DNA from: Jackrogersella multiformis
Taxonomy: Eukaryota; Ascomycota; Sordariomycetes; Xylariales; Hypoxylaceae
Reading direction: 5' to 3'
NCBI GenBank assembly: GCA_902806575.1
Contig: CADCXD010000018.1
Location: 930,001-994,000, forward strand
DNA: 64,000 nucleotides
Shown: positions 45,836 to 59,100 of the stretch, one piece after another
Layout: each line of letters begins with the position of its first letter
How positions within the stretch are numbered: position 1 is the stretch's first letter
The notes under the pieces: model-generated
Databases searched by the model: none
Told to the model about the DNA's origin: nothing
Seen by the model: the letters and a program-made list of their open reading frames with translations, nothing else
Program-made: the position numbers and the translations under genes

Positions 45836-48621
45836 TAGGGTAGGGTGACATATCACCTTGCATCACCTCCACGTGGGCCCTAATCCATTCTGCGCCAATC
45901 ATACGTATGGGTCTGCAGCGTACACGTCTTCTGCTTCATACCCCGTCACGACTTACGATTTATTATGATTTTATGATTTTGGTTTTGGATAATACAAAAT
46001 ATAAAGAAGGCATATGAAAATTGGTTGGGAGTTGTCTGCCTCAAACCGTTGCTTCACTTAACTAACCCCGGTCGTTTTCTTGTTTTGAGATAGAAACAAA
46101 AAGTCTCGTTTGTCACGATACATCTCATCTGAATCTTGTCTGAATCTCATCTGAATCTCCTATGATCCGCACAATTCTATGATTTACCTATAAACTTGAG
46201 CTTTTCACTGATACCCTTTGGTTTGTGACAGATGGGCGTCATCACCGCCACCACGACGACAAGTAATGTACATATGTACTACACCCGGCTTTAGTGCAAC
46301 AGGGGACTTGTGCGACCTAAAGCTTACCCGTGTGACGAGAAGCAGGTCGAGACCTTTGGGGCATCGGCTCTGTTATGCAGGACAAGCGCGGATCAGCCAC
46401 CGCTAGTAGTGGTTGGATGTGTTTCTACTACCAGACACTGCGAACGTGGACTCGTGTTCCCGTTATCACAACCCGATTTGAGCATTCGGACTTAATGCCC
46501 CCGCTACCTAGGATGAATGGTGGCATTCCCTACGATTCCGACGCGGTGGTCAACGGCCGCAACCAGGATGTGACGAGGAGAGGGACATAATCTGTTGGGT
46601 CCTATGGGGCTGGGAGGGATCTAGGCGATCAAGCCCCGGCCGAGTGCATAGGAGGAAAAGAAGAAGAAGCGAGAATGGTTACACTAGGCTAGCGCACGCG
46701 TGGCACGTATCGATGGGACAGGACGGCATGGGGGATCGCCAACAGGATCTAATAATATGTGGTATAGGTACCCGGGGCGGTGTGTATATGTGGGATTCCT
46801 ACGTGGGCGAGGGGGAAGGGAGGCTGCGGGTTCAAATTCCCTGGGTTATCTCCGGGGGAGGGGGCAGTCCGTCTCTTGTCTATGACGATTATGACCCTGG
46901 GACGATTTCTGATTGGACGAAGCCACGAAGTCTTTTCCTATTTCTCATTGGTCTTCTTTCCTGTTATCTCTATATCTCCTTTATAGTCAAATATACCTGT
47001 CGCCTGGGTTTTTTTTTTTCAATATCATATCATGTGTATTCCACGCACAGAACTGCGGATGTGTACTTGCTTACGTGCGGCCGTGACATATACCTATATT
47101 AACATGTAAAGCATATAGCTCATATGTGTATGCGACGCCTAACGTCCTGGAGATGTACCTACCATTGGGCTGGAATGGTAGATGGAAGTTGAGAACAGTG
47201 TAACTCACCCGCCACGGGACTGCTTTTACGTGCACCCGACTGGAGGCCACGCTTGCACAGACATGCACATCTTGCTTCTCTTCATCTCGCCTCAACTCGC
47301 GCGCATGCGTTGGAGTAGCGGGGAGATTCTACCCCGATGTTTACGCGTAGGTACCTAGGTAAGGGTAGGTTAGGTAGGTTGCCGTGCTCTGGTGCTGGGA
47401 GAGTCGTTGAAGCAGCAACAGTTACATTACATTCGGGCCTGGCGCGCGCACTTGCGTGGTCCTAACTAGGTAATATACATATGCTGACCGATCGTCGGTG
47501 CGTCTGCCCGTTTTTAATATCTAGCTAGGTATCTTACCTGCATTGCTTAAGTATGTCTAGCAATGGAGGGACTCGAAGGAAGGGATGTTAGGTAGGAGGT
47601 ATTTCGGTACGTGCATGCAGATGCAGATATGTACCGCACCATACCAGCTTGCCCACCTGCCTTCTACCTCCTACTACTACTCCTCTTCTGCTACCACATA
47701 CCCCAAGCCATAGTATACCCATCGGGAAGATCGGGATCAAGGTACGGATCGGGACCTCCATGCAGGCGTGAAGTGCAGAGTAGGTAATAACGGTATGTCG
47801 GAATGTTAATATACTGCTGCTACCTACCTACCTACTTACTTACTTAAGCACTTAATCTATTTGATCCCCCCGTAACATCGCAGCAGCAGCGCTGAGGTAT
47901 TAAATGGAATGCATGATGTCATCGTGCTGACCGCCTCCCGTTCGGCGCCGGCGCGGGATGTACCTAGATAGACAAACACCTGATGTATGATCTGCCTATC
48001 TAACTAATTGACCCCTTGGAACAAATGCGGAGGTTTTTTTCCTTTGGGAAAATGGTTAAAATGCAGCTTTGGTAGAAGTGCATTATGGGCATGTATATAC
48101 TACCTCTCTAGGTATGCATGTATGTATGTACGCACTCGCTTCCATGTACCCCCTGCTAAGCTGATATACGAAGAGCCGATTCATCCTCTATGCCGGCAAT
48201 GCGAGATGACCGATTAGTCGGGAGTCCCAAAGGGGGCGTCGGGAGCTCTGAGATGTAGTTCCTTCAAGCTCAGTCAATATGCTTGGCGTGCTATTGGGGG
48301 GCCGAGCCGCAGCGTCGCTCTCCCCCACGGCTTGGCAATGCGTCTGAGAAGAGATGGATGTCTTTGTGCTTAAACATCTGCACTAGGATGGGGCTATATG
48401 GCATAGGGAGGTAAGTTTAGAGATAATACAAGCAGCGCGAAGGCTTTCTAGCATAGGTATCGGGTTAAATAATCTGATATTCGATCCGTTCGTAAAGCCT
48501 TGAGTAAGACTAGCTTTTTGCTCCAAGTAGGTAAAACAGCCTATTATATTATGTACATGTACAGCATCGATTTGTTGACTCGGTTGGTATCGTCGTCTAG
48601 TATGCTAAGTACAGAAGACGA
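45836..48621. other. Convergent intergenic region
   Basis: 2.8 kb between the 3' ends of the DUF3824 gene (+) and CLF1 (-). The longest ORF (46644-47102, +) has a hydrophobic stretch but no ATG context, domain or splicing evidence. CCTAGGTA motifs occur at 47350 and 47470-47530; TACCTACCTACCTACTTACTTAC lies at 47821-47843. Confidence 0.6.
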
Positions 48622-50640
48622 TTAGCCCAACCCGCTGACGGCCCCTCCGCCTTGTTTCCAGGCCTGAGCCATGGCAAGCATCTTCGATAGATCTTGCTTC
48701 TGTTCGTCGTCCGCGGGGAAGATGTAGTCAATGTACTCCTCGAACGTGTCGTCTTCGAGTCTGCGTCTGCGCTTCGTCCTCCGCGGCATCTGCTTCTGGA
48801 CCTTCTCAATGTCCTCCGCCGATCCGTGTGTTCGTTCGAAAGATAGCCAGGCATTGAGCAGAGAAACCCTCTCTTCCTTGAGCTCCTTCTCCTTCATGCG
48901 CTTGTGGGCACGGTCGAACACGCTGCGAGCCCTGGCCTTGGCCTCCTCGCTGACTGGTCGCTCCTCTTCCTCCCCTTCTTCCGGAATGTTGATCTCGAAG
49001 TGTGCGTAGCTGATCCAGACCTTGACATGATCCGTCTTCTCCAGCAGCCTCTCGTACAGATCGCGAGTCTTATCGAACTCGCCTTCCTCTTCCTCGAAGT
49101 CGATGTATGCTTTCCACAGAAGCTCTGGCATATCTAGGACGGGCTGGTTGATAGCAAGCTCGAAAATAGCTCTCGTCCTGTCAAGGTCATCCAATCCTCT
49201 TTCAAGTTCGGCGAACTTGATCCAGGTCTGACAGTTGGCCGGATTCCACTCGATGTGCTTTTCGTAGAGCGTTCGACATCGTACAAACTCGAATAGCTTC
49301 AGTTCTACTTCAACGTAGTCTTTGAATAACCTGTCTTTCGGACACATTCCGATTGCTTGCCCGAGAGTCTTGCGCGCGGCTGTTAGTTCGCCTTGTCGTA
49401 TCTCAAACTGCGCTCTCAGTAGCCAGACTTTGGCAAAGGTAAACTTCTTGTGAGGAATTAGTTCGAGGCATAACTTATAGATCTGGCGCGCTCGGTCGAT
49501 ATCTTTCGCGTCCATCTCCTCCCAGATAGCATAGAAGATCCACAGGTAGATATACCGGCGCCAATGCCTTTTTTCTTGTGTCGGCGGGATCTGGGCCACC
49601 GCTCGCTCGTAGACATCCCTCACCCGATCTAGGTCTCCTTGGGTTTCCTCTAGCCGCGCGTAATCGAACCATATATCGTAGTTCTTCGGATTCTCCTTGA
49701 TCTCATCTTCGTAGTGCCGCCTCCTTTTTGACAAGATGACATCCTCAACACCTTCTTGGTCGCCGAATTGTTTCTCGAAAGTAGTGTAGGCTTTATGTAA
49801 GCCCATAGACTTTGATCGGGGGAGTCGATCTAGGGCGTACTTATAAATAGCCCTGGCCCTCTCATACTCCTTGAGTTTTGCCTCAAACCTGGCGTAGGAG
49901 ATGAAGAGTCTCTCGTCAACAAACTCGTCCCCTAAGGCCTCGACTGCAAGACCGTAGACCTCTCTGACCAGATCACTTGTTCCGTACTCCTCTTCGAACT
50001 TGGCCCATTTAATCCAATTGCGCGGTTCCGGATGTACTACGGTGAAGCGTTCGAATATATCTCGGGCCCGTTCGAATTCGCCGTACCGCTTTTCTAGCTT
50101 GATGTACGAGCTCCACGCAGACTCGTCCGGCTCCCACGATATCCACCTCTCAAAGACTTGTCTCGTGCCAGGGATATTACCCAGCATCTCTTCCATATAG
50201 ACGTACTTATACCATAACTTATCGACTCGAGGGAGGATAGTGACAGCACGGTCTAGGAGGTTTCTCGTATGATTAATATTCCTATTCTTCATCTCGGCCT
50301 CGATGTATCGAATCCATAGTACGACAGACGTGGAGTCGACATCCAGGGCTCGTTCAAAGATGGATCGCGCGCGCTTGAACTCCTTCTGCTCGAGTTCCCA
50401 TGCGGCATAACGCATCCAATTGTTCATATTAATTCTATTTCGGCGGACATAGTCCTCGAACTCCCTCCGTTTCCGACCTTGGAACTCATGAAGCTCTTCC
50501 AAGTCGCCGAAGCGCTGCGTCGGTGCTTGCAGAGAGGTTTCCTGGCGGTCGACTGCTTCTCGTAGCAGCTGCTCGGCAGAGATCTGAATAGGCGCGGCGG
50601 CCTTGTTTTTGACCCTTGGGGGTCCGCGTGAAGACTCCAT
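48622..50640 (-). CDS. clf1: Pre-mRNA-splicing factor Clf1 (crooked-neck), HAT-repeat protein
   Basis: Scaffold of the Prp19-associated (NTC) part of the spliceosome, nuclear. It is a 672-residue protein in a single uninterrupted exon. It is built almost wholly of HAT repeats of about 34 residues with conserved Trp-x5-Glu and Arg-Ala-Arg/Ile-Phe-Glu-Arg. Examples are NWMRYAAWELEQKEFKRARS, LWIRYIEAEMKNRNINHTRN and WIKWAKFEEEYGTSDLVREV, ending with VWISYAHFEINIPEEGEEEE. The first residues, SAEQLLREAVDRQE, and the block FEDYVRRNRINMNNWMRYAA are hallmarks of the Crn/Clf1 family. The C-terminus has a basic RRTKRRRR and an acidic tail. Length equals that of usual fungal Clf1. It is striking that this long gene has no intron although it encodes a splicing factor. 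It diverges from PRP31. Confidence 0.96.
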   Translation of the reverse strand: MESSRGPPRVKNKAAAPIQISAEQLLREAVDRQETSLQAPTQRFGDLEELHEFQGRKRREFEDYVRRNRINMNNWMRYAAWELEQKEFKRARSIFERALDVDSTSVVLWIRYIEAEMKNRNINHTRNLLDRAVTILPRVDKLWYKYVYMEEMLGNIPGTRQVFERWISWEPDESAWSSYIKLEKRYGEFERARDIFERFTVVHPEPRNWIKWAKFEEEYGTSDLVREVYGLAVEALGDEFVDERLFISYARFEAKLKEYERARAIYKYALDRLPRSKSMGLHKAYTTFEKQFGDQEGVEDVILSKRRRHYEDEIKENPKNYDIWFDYARLEETQGDLDRVRDVYERAVAQIPPTQEKRHWRRYIYLWIFYAIWEEMDAKDIDRARQIYKLCLELIPHKKFTFAKVWLLRAQFEIRQGELTAARKTLGQAIGMCPKDRLFKDYVEVELKLFEFVRCRTLYEKHIEWNPANCQTWIKFAELERGLDDLDRTRAIFELAINQPVLDMPELLWKAYIDFEEEEGEFDKTRDLYERLLEKTDHVKVWISYAHFEINIPEEGEEEERPVSEEAKARARSVFDRAHKRMKEKELKEERVSLLNAWLSFERTHGSAEDIEKVQKQMPRRTKRRRRLEDDTFEEYIDYIFPADDEQKQDLSKMLAMAQAWKQGGGAVSGLG

Positions 50641-51204
50641 GTTGGCTTAATGAACGACGGATTGTTTGGGTGCGGGTGTGTGTATATTGGTGTAGAAGTA
50701 GAAAGGATGAGAAAGAGGGAAGAAGAAGAATGAATAAATAATCGCGACGCGACTCCGCTACCAACAAAATATCTGAGTTAGCAAGCGCGGTTTGTAAAGA
50801 AGAAGGGTCGAGTTGACAAGGCTGAAAAAACAGCAAGTTCAGGTCCAGGTCCAGGTGCAAGGGAAAATCAATAAAGTTTGAGCTTGACCCGAAAAGATTG
50901 ACGGAAGAATAAGATTTGCCGGATAGAGCTTCCAAAGTCCTATCGTATCCACGTTATGATTGGATGCAAGGCCCCTTTGTCTCCACCATAAATTACAATC
51001 GTGACTTACACAGTAAGGCTACGACCAATTTACTCTTTTTCATATCTTTGTCGCATTTAAAATCTATCCAACTACATACACCACAGAACCATATATTTTC
51101 TGCGGAATCGTCTTCGTTTATTATTTTGGTACTTAGGATTCAACAATTCATCTCATCCTATCGCGCGACCGTCTAACGATAGATTTCCACTCGCACTCGA
51201 CACG
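50641..51204. promoter_or_regulatory. Shared divergent promoter of CLF1 and PRP31
   Basis: Only 564 bases separate the two start codons. The left 130 bases are CT-rich on the minus strand (CLF1 leader) and the right 200 bases CT-rich on the plus strand (PRP31 leader), leaving roughly 200 bases for promoter elements. I see no clear TATA box. Confidence 0.65.
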
Positions 51205-53142
51205 ATGTCGACTCTCGCAGACGAGCTGCTGCAGGACTTCGAGGATTCGGGATCCGAGAATGGCGACGAGCAAAATGATACCGGGCTTGGCCTCGATGGC
51301 CCAGCCCTTGGCCCTCCGACGAGTCACGAGAACGGCGGCATGATACTTGACGGTGATGAAGAGGAAGAGCCCGACGAGGATGAGGAAATGGGTGGCATGA
51401 ATGGTGGTGCCACCGAAACCGTTGAAGACGAAGAAGCAACCAAAGCTAAGGTAGAGAAAATGCAGTTAGGCGGAGTTAAGGACATCCGAAAGGTTACTAC
51501 TGTCATGGACAGGTTAGATCCTCTTCTCAAGGTTAGTTCTACCATATATTATCTTCCTACACTCTACGGTGACGAAGTGTTTACATCTCCTGGCTTGAGC
51601 TATAGACCTGACCGGCTGGTTTCGACCTTCTAGGATATCGTACACTATCAATCGAAACCTCTTGCGCCACATGCCACCAATATAGGTAACATCGAGGACA
51701 ACCCCGAGTACAGAATCCTCACTGAATCCAACACTCTCTCCACCCAGATCGACGGCGAGATCATGAAGGTCCACAAGTTCATCAGAGATCATTATTCTGC
51801 TCGATTCCCCGAACTTGAAACCCTCGTTCAGAACCCTATAGAGTACGCCAAGGTCGTAGCCATCCTTGGAAATGGTCCTATGGATTCGGACAGCATAAAA
51901 GCCCTTCAAGGCTCGGCCGACAATTCCTTGGGTGAATCGCTCAAGTCGGTTCTAGATGGACCTTCGTTGATGATTGTAACTGTCGAGGCCACTACGACCA
52001 AAGGCAGCGAAATACGTCAGGACGAGCTCGAACGCATTCTTAAAGCCTGTCATATGATGATCAAGATGGACAGGGCCAAGAAGACACTTACAGACTACGT
52101 ACAGTCTCGAATGAACATTTTTGCTCCCAACCTAACCACTCTGATTGGGTCTCTGACTGCTGCGCAACTGATCAATACCGCCGGAGGTTTAACGAATCTG
52201 TCCCGGACGCCTGCCTGTAACCTTGCGGCTTGGGGTTCTAAAAGATCGGGGAATACGGCTTTTGCAACAAATGTGGGCGTTAAACAGCAAGGCTACCTAT
52301 TCCATTCGCCGATCATCCGTGGTATCCCAACCGATCTGAAAAAGAAGGCCATGAAGGCAGTAGCAGCGAAGCTTGTCCTGGCTGCGCGCGCGGATACCGG
52401 CCACACGAACGCTGATGGGTCATATGGCGAAGAACTCAGAAGCCAGTGTCTGGAGAGGTTAGACAAGTTGACAGAACCACCCCCTAACAAGGGCCAGCGA
52501 GCCCTGCCGGCTCCAGACGATAAGCCCTCGAGGAAGCGAGGCGGTCGGCGAGCACGCAAGGCGAAGGAAGCAACGGCGATGACTGACTTGCGTAAGGCTC
52601 AAAACCGTATGGTGTTCGGCAAAGAGGAGAAGGAAACCGACTACGGGATAGGAGACTCTACTGCGGGCATGGGTATGATTGGCCAGACGAACGATGGAAG
52701 AATCCGGGGAATGCAGATTGACAATCGGACCCGAGCAAAGCTCAGCCAAAAGCACAAGGGATGGGGAGGAGCTACACCTATCGGTGGCTCAGCTTCTTCG
52801 TTACGTGGCTTCGGCCAATCGGGCAACAACATCGACCTTCGTGGTAAGGGTCTACGAACTTCAGGGGTAGGGTCCACCATCGGCGGAGGTGCGGGGACAG
52901 CCTCTTCTCTAGCATTCACGCCGGTTCAGGGACTAGAGCTCGTGGACCCTAAGGTTCAAGCTGAGCTTAACCGTAAGAGAAAGGCGGAGGAAGATCGTTG
53001 GTTCAAGGGTGGTACCTTCACCCAGGTCTCTGGCGGCGGACCCTCCAGTAGTACCAACGGTAGCTTTAAGTTACCACCCAACAAGAAAGTTGATACCGGT
53101 GCTGGTAAGATGGGACCGCCATCGCTTCCCAATAGGAAATAG
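51205..53142 (+). CDS. prp31: U4/U6 snRNP protein Prp31
   Basis: Binds the 15.5K-U4 snRNA complex and bridges it to U5 in the tri-snRNP. Exons are 51205-51531 and 51634-53142, giving 611 residues. The N-terminus is acidic (GDEEEEPDEDEEMGG). The NOSIC segment spans the splice join LDPLLK-DIVHYQS and contains HKFIRDHYSARFPELETLV. The Nop domain contains NIFAPNLTTLIGSLTAAQLI, CNLAAWGSKRSGNTAFATNV and the histidine-containing YLFHSPIIRGIPTDLKKKAM. A basic patch RKRGGRRARKAK follows, then the Prp31 C-terminal region (GQTNDGRIRGMQIDNRTRAK) and a Gly/Ser-rich end. The one intron (102 nt) is GT-AG. Confidence 0.96.
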
Positions 53143-56100
53143 ACCGAGTGAAGTATCGGGCTACTTAGTCTAGGGTCTAGGGTCCCGCGAAGTAGGGGTT
53201 TCTAGTGTGCGAGTACGACATACGTTTAGACATGGTGTCTCAGTGGATGGCGGGGTTGCTATTTTCTTACAGCATAGGTATTTAAGGGTCGGTCGCAATA
53301 GTTACGGCGTTCTCGGAAAGGAGACCATCGAGTCTAAGGCTACGAAAGAAGGCCAAAATGGTTTAGTCTGAGTACCCCTAGGTAGTGAACTCTATCATAC
53401 AACGATATCTTGCAAACATTAGTTTCTATCAACTCAATTCTTGAAGGCCACGCCATCCGAACCACTCCCTGACTTAACTCTGTTGTCTGTTTGCTTATAG
53501 TTTGTCTTTGCAGGGCTACAGAGCCAGCTCTGTTCGTCGCTGGTACATTAACTTTGGCTAAGGCATTCTACTGCAACGTCACGAACAGCTTATGATAAGA
53601 CTATTTGTGATAAGAGGGATATATCTAGGACTATATAAAATTAAAATTAAATAAATCTTAACGCAGACGCACGTACCAGCTACCGAATCAAGCTGTAGTC
53701 ATTGCTTTGGGCCGGCGCCGAGACCGGGACCCTGAGAGCCTCACACAGATCTCGATCTCGGGCGAAAAGCTCACTTTCCTGTGCTCCTACCGTGAGACCG
53801 GGCCTGATTCCAGGAGAGGGATATAAAAAACAAAAACAAAAAAGGAAAGAAAGAGCAAAAAGAAAAAGAAGAAAAAACTTGAATGCAGGGTTGCAGCAGA
53901 CCCTCCCCCGGTGCTGCTACTGCTACTGGCCAACCGCGTGGCACGCGAGAGCGAGAGATGAGCAGCTAGGGGGGAGTAGGGGGAGGGGATGGCAATCTGG
54001 TGAAACTCGCACGCCCCGGGCATGGGATTTTCGCATTTCGCATCTGCTTTTGTCTGTGCCGCCGCGAATTCCCATCACCACCCCGAGGGAGCACTACGGG
54101 CCTTGGGGCAGATTTACACTAGGTAAGATCACACACACACACATATACACAAACAAACGCTTACCTCCTTGCCTGCCAGTTTACAGAACAGCATTTTGTT
54201 GGTATGGCTGGGGAGGAGGAATCCTATTGCTTTGTTATCAATGGATCATTCTTCTGCCTTTTTTTTCTCGTCCCCTTTTCCCCCCGTTCTGTAGGGACTC
54301 GCCTGGTGGTATTTACCATCTACCGTGTTTAACAATTTGTATGACATATATACCCTGTATGGGTATTGTTTCCTCGATCACCCGTGCCGCAAAAATGGAT
54401 AGTGCTCGAAAACGCTGATCTTCGCTGAAGATCAACATCGCGAGAAAAACAGGATTTCGTCATTACTGATCACGGTGACATACCTAACGAGCAGACAGGG
54501 CCCGCATGTCAGGGAGCTCAACAGCGCGGGGTAATAAGAATTGGTAATGTACATAGGTAGGCTGGTAGGTACATACGTATTCCGTAGTGTACACATACCC
54601 ATGTTGATATTCCGTGTATGTATTATGCAATGGTGGCCTACCTAATGAATATACCTAGCATGTATAGTATACTACGCGTACTAAGTAGTTGGGTGTCTAC
54701 AATGTATACCTCGTGTATCGAGTCAGGTCCTTGTAGATAGGTGGTAATATGTTAGTAATAACATGGGAATAGCAGACTTCCAACGGATATAGCTAGCGTT
54801 GTGGACATCTCAGAGGAGACCTAGGAGCTGCGGGATCAAGGCCCCGGTCGATCAGTGGATGGGCGAGTGGGCAGAGCTTGTGATGACCTACATACAGTAG
54901 TACGATTCTGAACTTGCCACTATACTAAGTATGAAGCTTGGGCAATATCTATGTGTATATGTGAATGGCAGCTTGCGACGGACGTTGCGACGACCAAGAT
55001 ATAGGAGACCCTACAGTAGGGCTGGGCCGTCTTGGCCGCCCACACCCTTGCGAACGCACGAACACGAGCGAACCTCTCTTTATGTCGTTGGTAGGCTGGG
55101 CCGCACTCCGCCGGGGGTGAGATGAAATAAAAACTTGAAAAAAGGGGTCCAGAGTGGTTACGCGAGACAGCTCAGCTTGCTTGCCGCATGTGCCGGGCTG
55201 CCGGTGTACATATCGGCGGTGACCGCGAATCTCCGGGCCACAGGCGCGGCTTCGCGGCATGTCCCGGAACTGTATACCGCTTTGGACCGCGGCTGGGTCG
55301 ATGTCAGGACGAGCATCTCGCCATTCGAGCTTAAGGGGTCGTGCTCTCTGGTCCGTGTATGGACCTAGATGAATATCTATCTGGCTTATCGCACAGCACC
55401 ACGATCCTACATAATATAATGCTACAGTCCCTGCCGGTGTGCTCGTGGCAGGCCTACCTTGCAAGGTAGCTAGCATGGTTCTGTTCCTATTGGCCTTGTC
55501 GACGCTGTCGTGTTTTCGTCGTGAACCCTTCACTGCACGGACTCTTAGGTGTACTCGTACAGCTATCTACTACTTTGTATGCAGGAGGTGTAAACATTTA
55601 CCTAACTCCTATAGGGAGCTAAACCGAGATACGTGCGTACCTACCTAAGGTATCTTGTCGAACTCTCTGAAACGCGAGTCATCCTCTGACATAGACTAGG
55701 TAATCTCAAAAAGATGCTTGGCTTGAGGAGACACGGACCTTGTTGGTTGTGTGTCTACACTACTAGGTACTATTCAGGTTTCTAGAGGGGCCATAGGAGG
55801 GTAGCAGTGAGAACGAGAAGAAAGATTCTAGACTGAATAGACTATATGTAAACATGCATGAGGTACCCAGGCATGTATGTATAGGTTGACACGATGACAT
55901 GACATTTGCATCTTATCGCTAGCTTTACATGCAGCATGAGAATGGTGATTCGGGAGCCTCTTTACAAACTTATGAATGGATCTACCTAGTGTGCATGCAG
56001 GTAAACAAGGTAGATACCTACTTAGGTAGTGTAGGTATGTAATTGAAAGGCCATCGTAACGTGATGGTTTACTATGCTGATATGTAGGTAGGGATGCGCT

Positions 56101-59100
56101 TGGTATTAGAACTCAATTACAACTTAGGATTTCTCTGTAATGACTTTTTTCACAATTTTATCGGCTGATGCTCGAACGAGTCCATTGCTTCATATCGTGT
56201 AGATCGTCTAGACCTAGGTACGCGCATATCATAGCAGGGGTCGAGCTCCTAAGCAGAGTTTTTGGGTACGGGGTCCCATCCGGTATCCAATGGCATGGCT
56301 GGGTTTATGTTTCTAAATACCCTAGGGATGTTATCAGACTAGGCCCAGGCCTTTCGACAATTCTGTATCAGACCAAACAGATGCCATGGAATCGGCTCCA
56401 GGTCTACCCCAGCACCCTAGCAGCCTAGGAAAGACCTTAAGGCGAGGAAGCTACCAAGGTGCCGAGCCGGAAACAAGGCACCCACGGACGTGGAAGGGTC
56501 GTTAGATGTTTTGAAAGGGAACAACGATCTACTTTCGGGAAGCTCGGGCGATTCACACAAGGTAAGCGGGGCCTAAGGGACCTAAGGCCCTAAAATGCAT
56601 TCCCGGTGAGTGCCGAGCGAGTCTTGAAGTGGAAGTCACATTTACGTAGTACATCGGTGAGAGTAAATCAGCCAGTTAGAATTTCGGGGTCTACCTAACT
56701 GAGCCGATAGACCAGAAAGGAACAGGCCTAGCTTTACATCAAATGTGTCGATGTTTGTTGCAGCTTGTAACCTTGGAAATGTTTACTTGCTAACAATAAA
56801 ACGCTCCCGTCCCGAGCTAGTGATAGAGCAAGTACCTGTATTGGTAGGTACCTACATACGGAAATGGAGTTATTAAGTTTACTTTAATTGTTAAGGTATA
56901 AAGAAGTTGATAGTTTATTGTCGCTCTCGTGTCTCGGCGGCATTTCGAGAACATAGATACTTATGTACATATCTGTCTGTTTACAATTGTACCTTAGGAG
57001 GTAGGTGATCGTCGTTTAATGAAGAGGTACTTTGAAGGTATCCGTTTCCGTGAACAGAAAGCTACAAGGTTGGCGCGCATGGAAGAAAAAAAACCTATTG
57101 CGGAATTCCAGGGACCACTATCTCATCTATTGGGTTAAAAATAAAAAATAAAAGTAGTATTATTAGACCGCCAGAAGCCTTCAGAATTTTTGATGGGACG
57201 CGACGGTCAATTAACAAATTCAGGGGAGCATAACAGCTCGCATATGCATATTGTTTGGCCCCTGGTGGTCAGCGATTAGTTGATCCTATCTGCCTGTGCT
57301 GCCTGTGGAAGATACGAAGTATTTTGCCGCCAAGAAGTACCAGAGGGTGTTCCTGTAATGTGGACCACCATGCCGACGATCATCCTGACAATCGACGATT
57401 GCCCAACATTGTCGAGATCTTTGTGTTGCTGATGTGCGGAGCGAGCTCCTCGACCCTAGACAATTTGCTCCGCTTGCAGGCGGAATAATATTCGCTGGCG
57501 GATTGAGGGAACTGTTGGCCATACATACTCTATCCATTCCGTCCGTTCTATTCTAGTAGGTAGTATTGATGTTGATCATTATCCGCACCATCACCGTCGT
57601 CTACACTAATTGCGCTGATACGGTTTTAAGTGTTATATATTTTGATACGTTTATTTTAGGAACCGCGAGAATTTGTAAAGGATGCAAGAAATATTCAATC
57701 CACAAGAAGTTTATCAAAGGACCCTGAAATTAATCGGTCTATAAAGTACCTAGCCTTAAGCAGCTGCTAAGCACATAGTGTAGTAATATAACCTCGCTGG
57801 CTTTAGGTAGGTACCTATATACATATCTGCATCCATGTCACACACTGTATACACACTGTTTAACTACTGTGCTTATAGGGCTAGAGCCATATCGTTATTC
57901 ATCCATGAGCCACACTGAGCCTCCTTTGTACGTAGCGATTAGGATTAAGTTCTCTTTCGGCCCCTTGTCTGAGCCCTGCTCGAGCCTTGGGAGATCCACT
58001 AGTGCCTTGAATGGGTCTATAAGAGACCCACTGCGGCCACAGAAGGCGGGGACCACTGGTCAAAGGAGATCTCTCTCCAAAAACCCGATCCCTCTATCCT
58101 AAGAATCCAACAACCGTTGATAATCGAAACAACTACGAATCTTCATTCCTGACATCATTATTTCTTTTCTTTTCTTCCGCCTTCTTTTCCCTGTTTAAGT
58201 CAACATTATCTAGTGTAGTGTAGTGCTGTATGTAACCTTTAGATAATACCTACCTACATACCTACATACCTACGTACCTACTCGCTAGTGGTGTACACAT
58301 TCAGGTGCCTAGGTATCGTACCTTTTCACTTAGCGTTCTGCTAAGGTTTGATATTAGTACCTCTCCAACGCTGTGCTTCCCACGCAGCCATGGTTATCGT
58401 ATGGGGGGGTTTTGTTCTCCTCTTCTTAAGGACCCTTAATTATAAGTCAATGATTGGCAACACAACAATATTACAGATAGGCTTGCCGAGTTGGCGTTCT
58501 GTCAGACTTGTACATACTAGGTATGTAAGACCCAATCCCAAATCTGGCTAATATGTACTATGTACATTGTGTGACCCATATTTACTAGTACAAGAAGGGG
58601 AAAATGTTGGACGGGGATCGAGATTGAAAAATTATCGAATTCTGAAAAGCGGCGTTCTAAAAGAAGACTGCCAAGAACGGTCCGTGTGGTGCAAAAGGTT
58701 TCCCACATGTACCTTCACTAATTACTCGATGTACCTACCCCGATCTTATATCTCTTTGGTCTCTTTGACGCAATAAGCCTTGGCGCAACCGACGAATCAT
58801 CACCTCTCATTCTTTTGCATGTCAAATTCCCGACGAAGAATCTTGAGGCTTTGAAGGCTTTAAAGGCGTCGAGGGCGTCCACGAGACCATGAGGCTATGA
58901 GGCTACGCTTCTTTAGCTGCTGCGCTAAGGGTATTATACCCTTAGACCGATGTCGTCTGTGGTTGAGTTAATATAAAGTGACAGCTACTATTTCTAGCCA
59001 TGTCTCTTTACTGCAGCTTGCAAAAGGTGACCTGGTATTGGACTTAGTAGATCTTCGCAAACTGTTTTCATGTTTCTAGGCTAATAAAGATACTAAACGT

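Noticed and set aside
46826..46842. GGTTCAAATTCC, resembling a tRNA B box
   Set aside because: The base that should pair with G53 is T, the T stem does not close, and no A box or acceptor stem was found.
46644..47102. 152-codon + ORF with a hydrophobic stretch
   Set aside because: No start context, no conserved segment; the hydrophobic run comes from a T-rich tract.
53702..54418. 238-codon + ORF
   Set aside because: It begins with TTG rather than ATG, is Lys/Arg-rich from a purine run and then Cys/Pro-rich, and has no domain or splice logic.
54949..55533. 194-codon minus ORF
   Set aside because: Random-looking composition, overlapped by open + frames, no family resemblance.
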